Source: an uncultured Bacteroidales bacterium (lineage in GTDB: Bacteria > Bacteroidota > Bacteroidia > Bacteroidales > F082). From it: a stretch of 64,000 nucleotides of DNA. Under the pieces are notes generated by a model. That model had not been told where the DNA came from. It did not search any database and worked only from the letters and a program-made list of their open reading frames with translations. The stretch is from the NCBI GenBank assembly GCA_905234765.1, contig CAJOIF010000027.1, positions 1 to 64,000 on the forward strand, in the 5' to 3' direction. Below, in pieces: positions 63,783 to 64,000 of this stretch (position 1 is the stretch's first letter; each line of letters begins with the position of its first letter). Position numbers and translations under genes: made by a program.

Positions 63783-64000
63783 ATGAAGAAGTTCTTTTTC
63801 AACAAATCTTTGTTTGTATATTTGGCCATGTGCGTGGCCTTGTCGATGCCCGCCAGCCTCTTCGCGCAGCAAGGCGGCGGTGGCCTATTGGGTGGCGGTG
63901 ATGTGGATGGCTCGGAAGAACCAGGCGGAGGCATGCTGCGTGGAGGCCATCTTGTCTCAGATAATGAATTGTATGGATATGGCAACCAGCCATTCGGTGT
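63783..64000 (+). CDS. N-terminus of a secreted glycine-rich protein, cut by the window edge
   Basis: 72 complete codons are visible. A signal peptide (NKSLFVYLAMCVALSMPASL, then FAQ) precedes a glycine-rich mature start (GGGGLLGGGDVDGSEEPGGG, then MLRGGHLVSDNELYGYGNQP). In Bacteroidota such openings occur on small surface or T9SS-related proteins, but nothing here decides the family. The rest lies beyond the window. Confidence 0.65.
   Translation, partial: MKKFFFNKSLFVYLAMCVALSMPASLFAQQGGGGLLGGGDVDGSEEPGGGMLRGGHLVSDNELYGYGNQPFG

Overview
The window is a chromosomal segment of a member of the Bacteroidota, most likely the order Bacteroidales. The signs are -7 promoter boxes of the TAnnTTTG type, few Shine-Dalgarno sites, a fused MurF-alanine racemase, DUF4296 and DUF5689 lipoproteins, a TonB-dependent receptor, and two gingipain-type peptidases that end in type IX secretion (T9SS) sorting domains. 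It reads like an uncultured gut or oral lineage. I saw no rRNA, tRNA, CRISPR array, insertion sequence or prophage.

Layout. 1-3.4 kb: the end of an unknown gene, then rplM-rpsI-rpsB-tsf. 3.4-15.1 kb: a GH20 hexosaminidase lipoprotein, an Rgp-like and a Kgp-like C25 peptidase on either side of a TerB-DnaJ co-chaperone, and an S41 processing peptidase. 15.2-22.6 kb: Sua5, a GT2 transferase, a small ferredoxin-like protein, a toxin-antitoxin-like pair, a DUF4062/ATPase/HTH chimera, a vWA membrane protein and an FKBP isomerase. 22.6-29.1 kb: an exported EEP-family phosphodiesterase/nuclease divergent from a TonB receptor and a DUF5689 lipoprotein, a plausible nucleic-acid or phosphoester scavenging locus. 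29.1-39.0 kb: polyprenyl synthase, two lipoproteins, RecQ, KpsF, LptB, PssA and MurF-Alr (envelope building).

39.0-55.6 kb holds two complete rotary ATPase operons back to back. The F-type (atpD-C-I-B-E-F-H-A-G) is on the minus strand and the V-type (ntpE, DUF2764, A, B, D, I, K) on the plus strand; they diverge from one 178-bp control region. The c-subunit residues suggest a proton-coupled F enzyme and a sodium-coupled V enzyme. The V operon is interrupted by an AT-rich SatD-DUF3307 pair behind three 29-bp direct repeats, each carrying a -7 box. Its A, B and K genes each carry a frameshift, while I saw none elsewhere in the window. Five junctions in the two operons share one architecture: stop codon, an array of 7- or 8-base repeats (folded into a hairpin in four of the five), an A/C-rich leader, then the next ATG. 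They sit mostly where subunit stoichiometry changes.

55.6-64 kb: an exported helix-hairpin-helix outer-membrane protein overlapping a PorV/PorQ-like barrel, DUF456, and a split transketolase whose C-terminal subunit is fused to a LOG-type (nucleotide 5'-monophosphate phosphoribohydrolase) domain. That fusion could feed ribose 5-phosphate from nucleotides into the pentose phosphate pathway. An isolated DUF234-type AAA ATPase and the start of a secreted glycine-rich protein close the window.

Most promising for new biology: the transketolase-LOG fusion, the repeat elements at ATPase gene junctions, the SatD-DUF3307 insertion with its triple repeat promoter, and the paired Rgp/Kgp-type peptidases.
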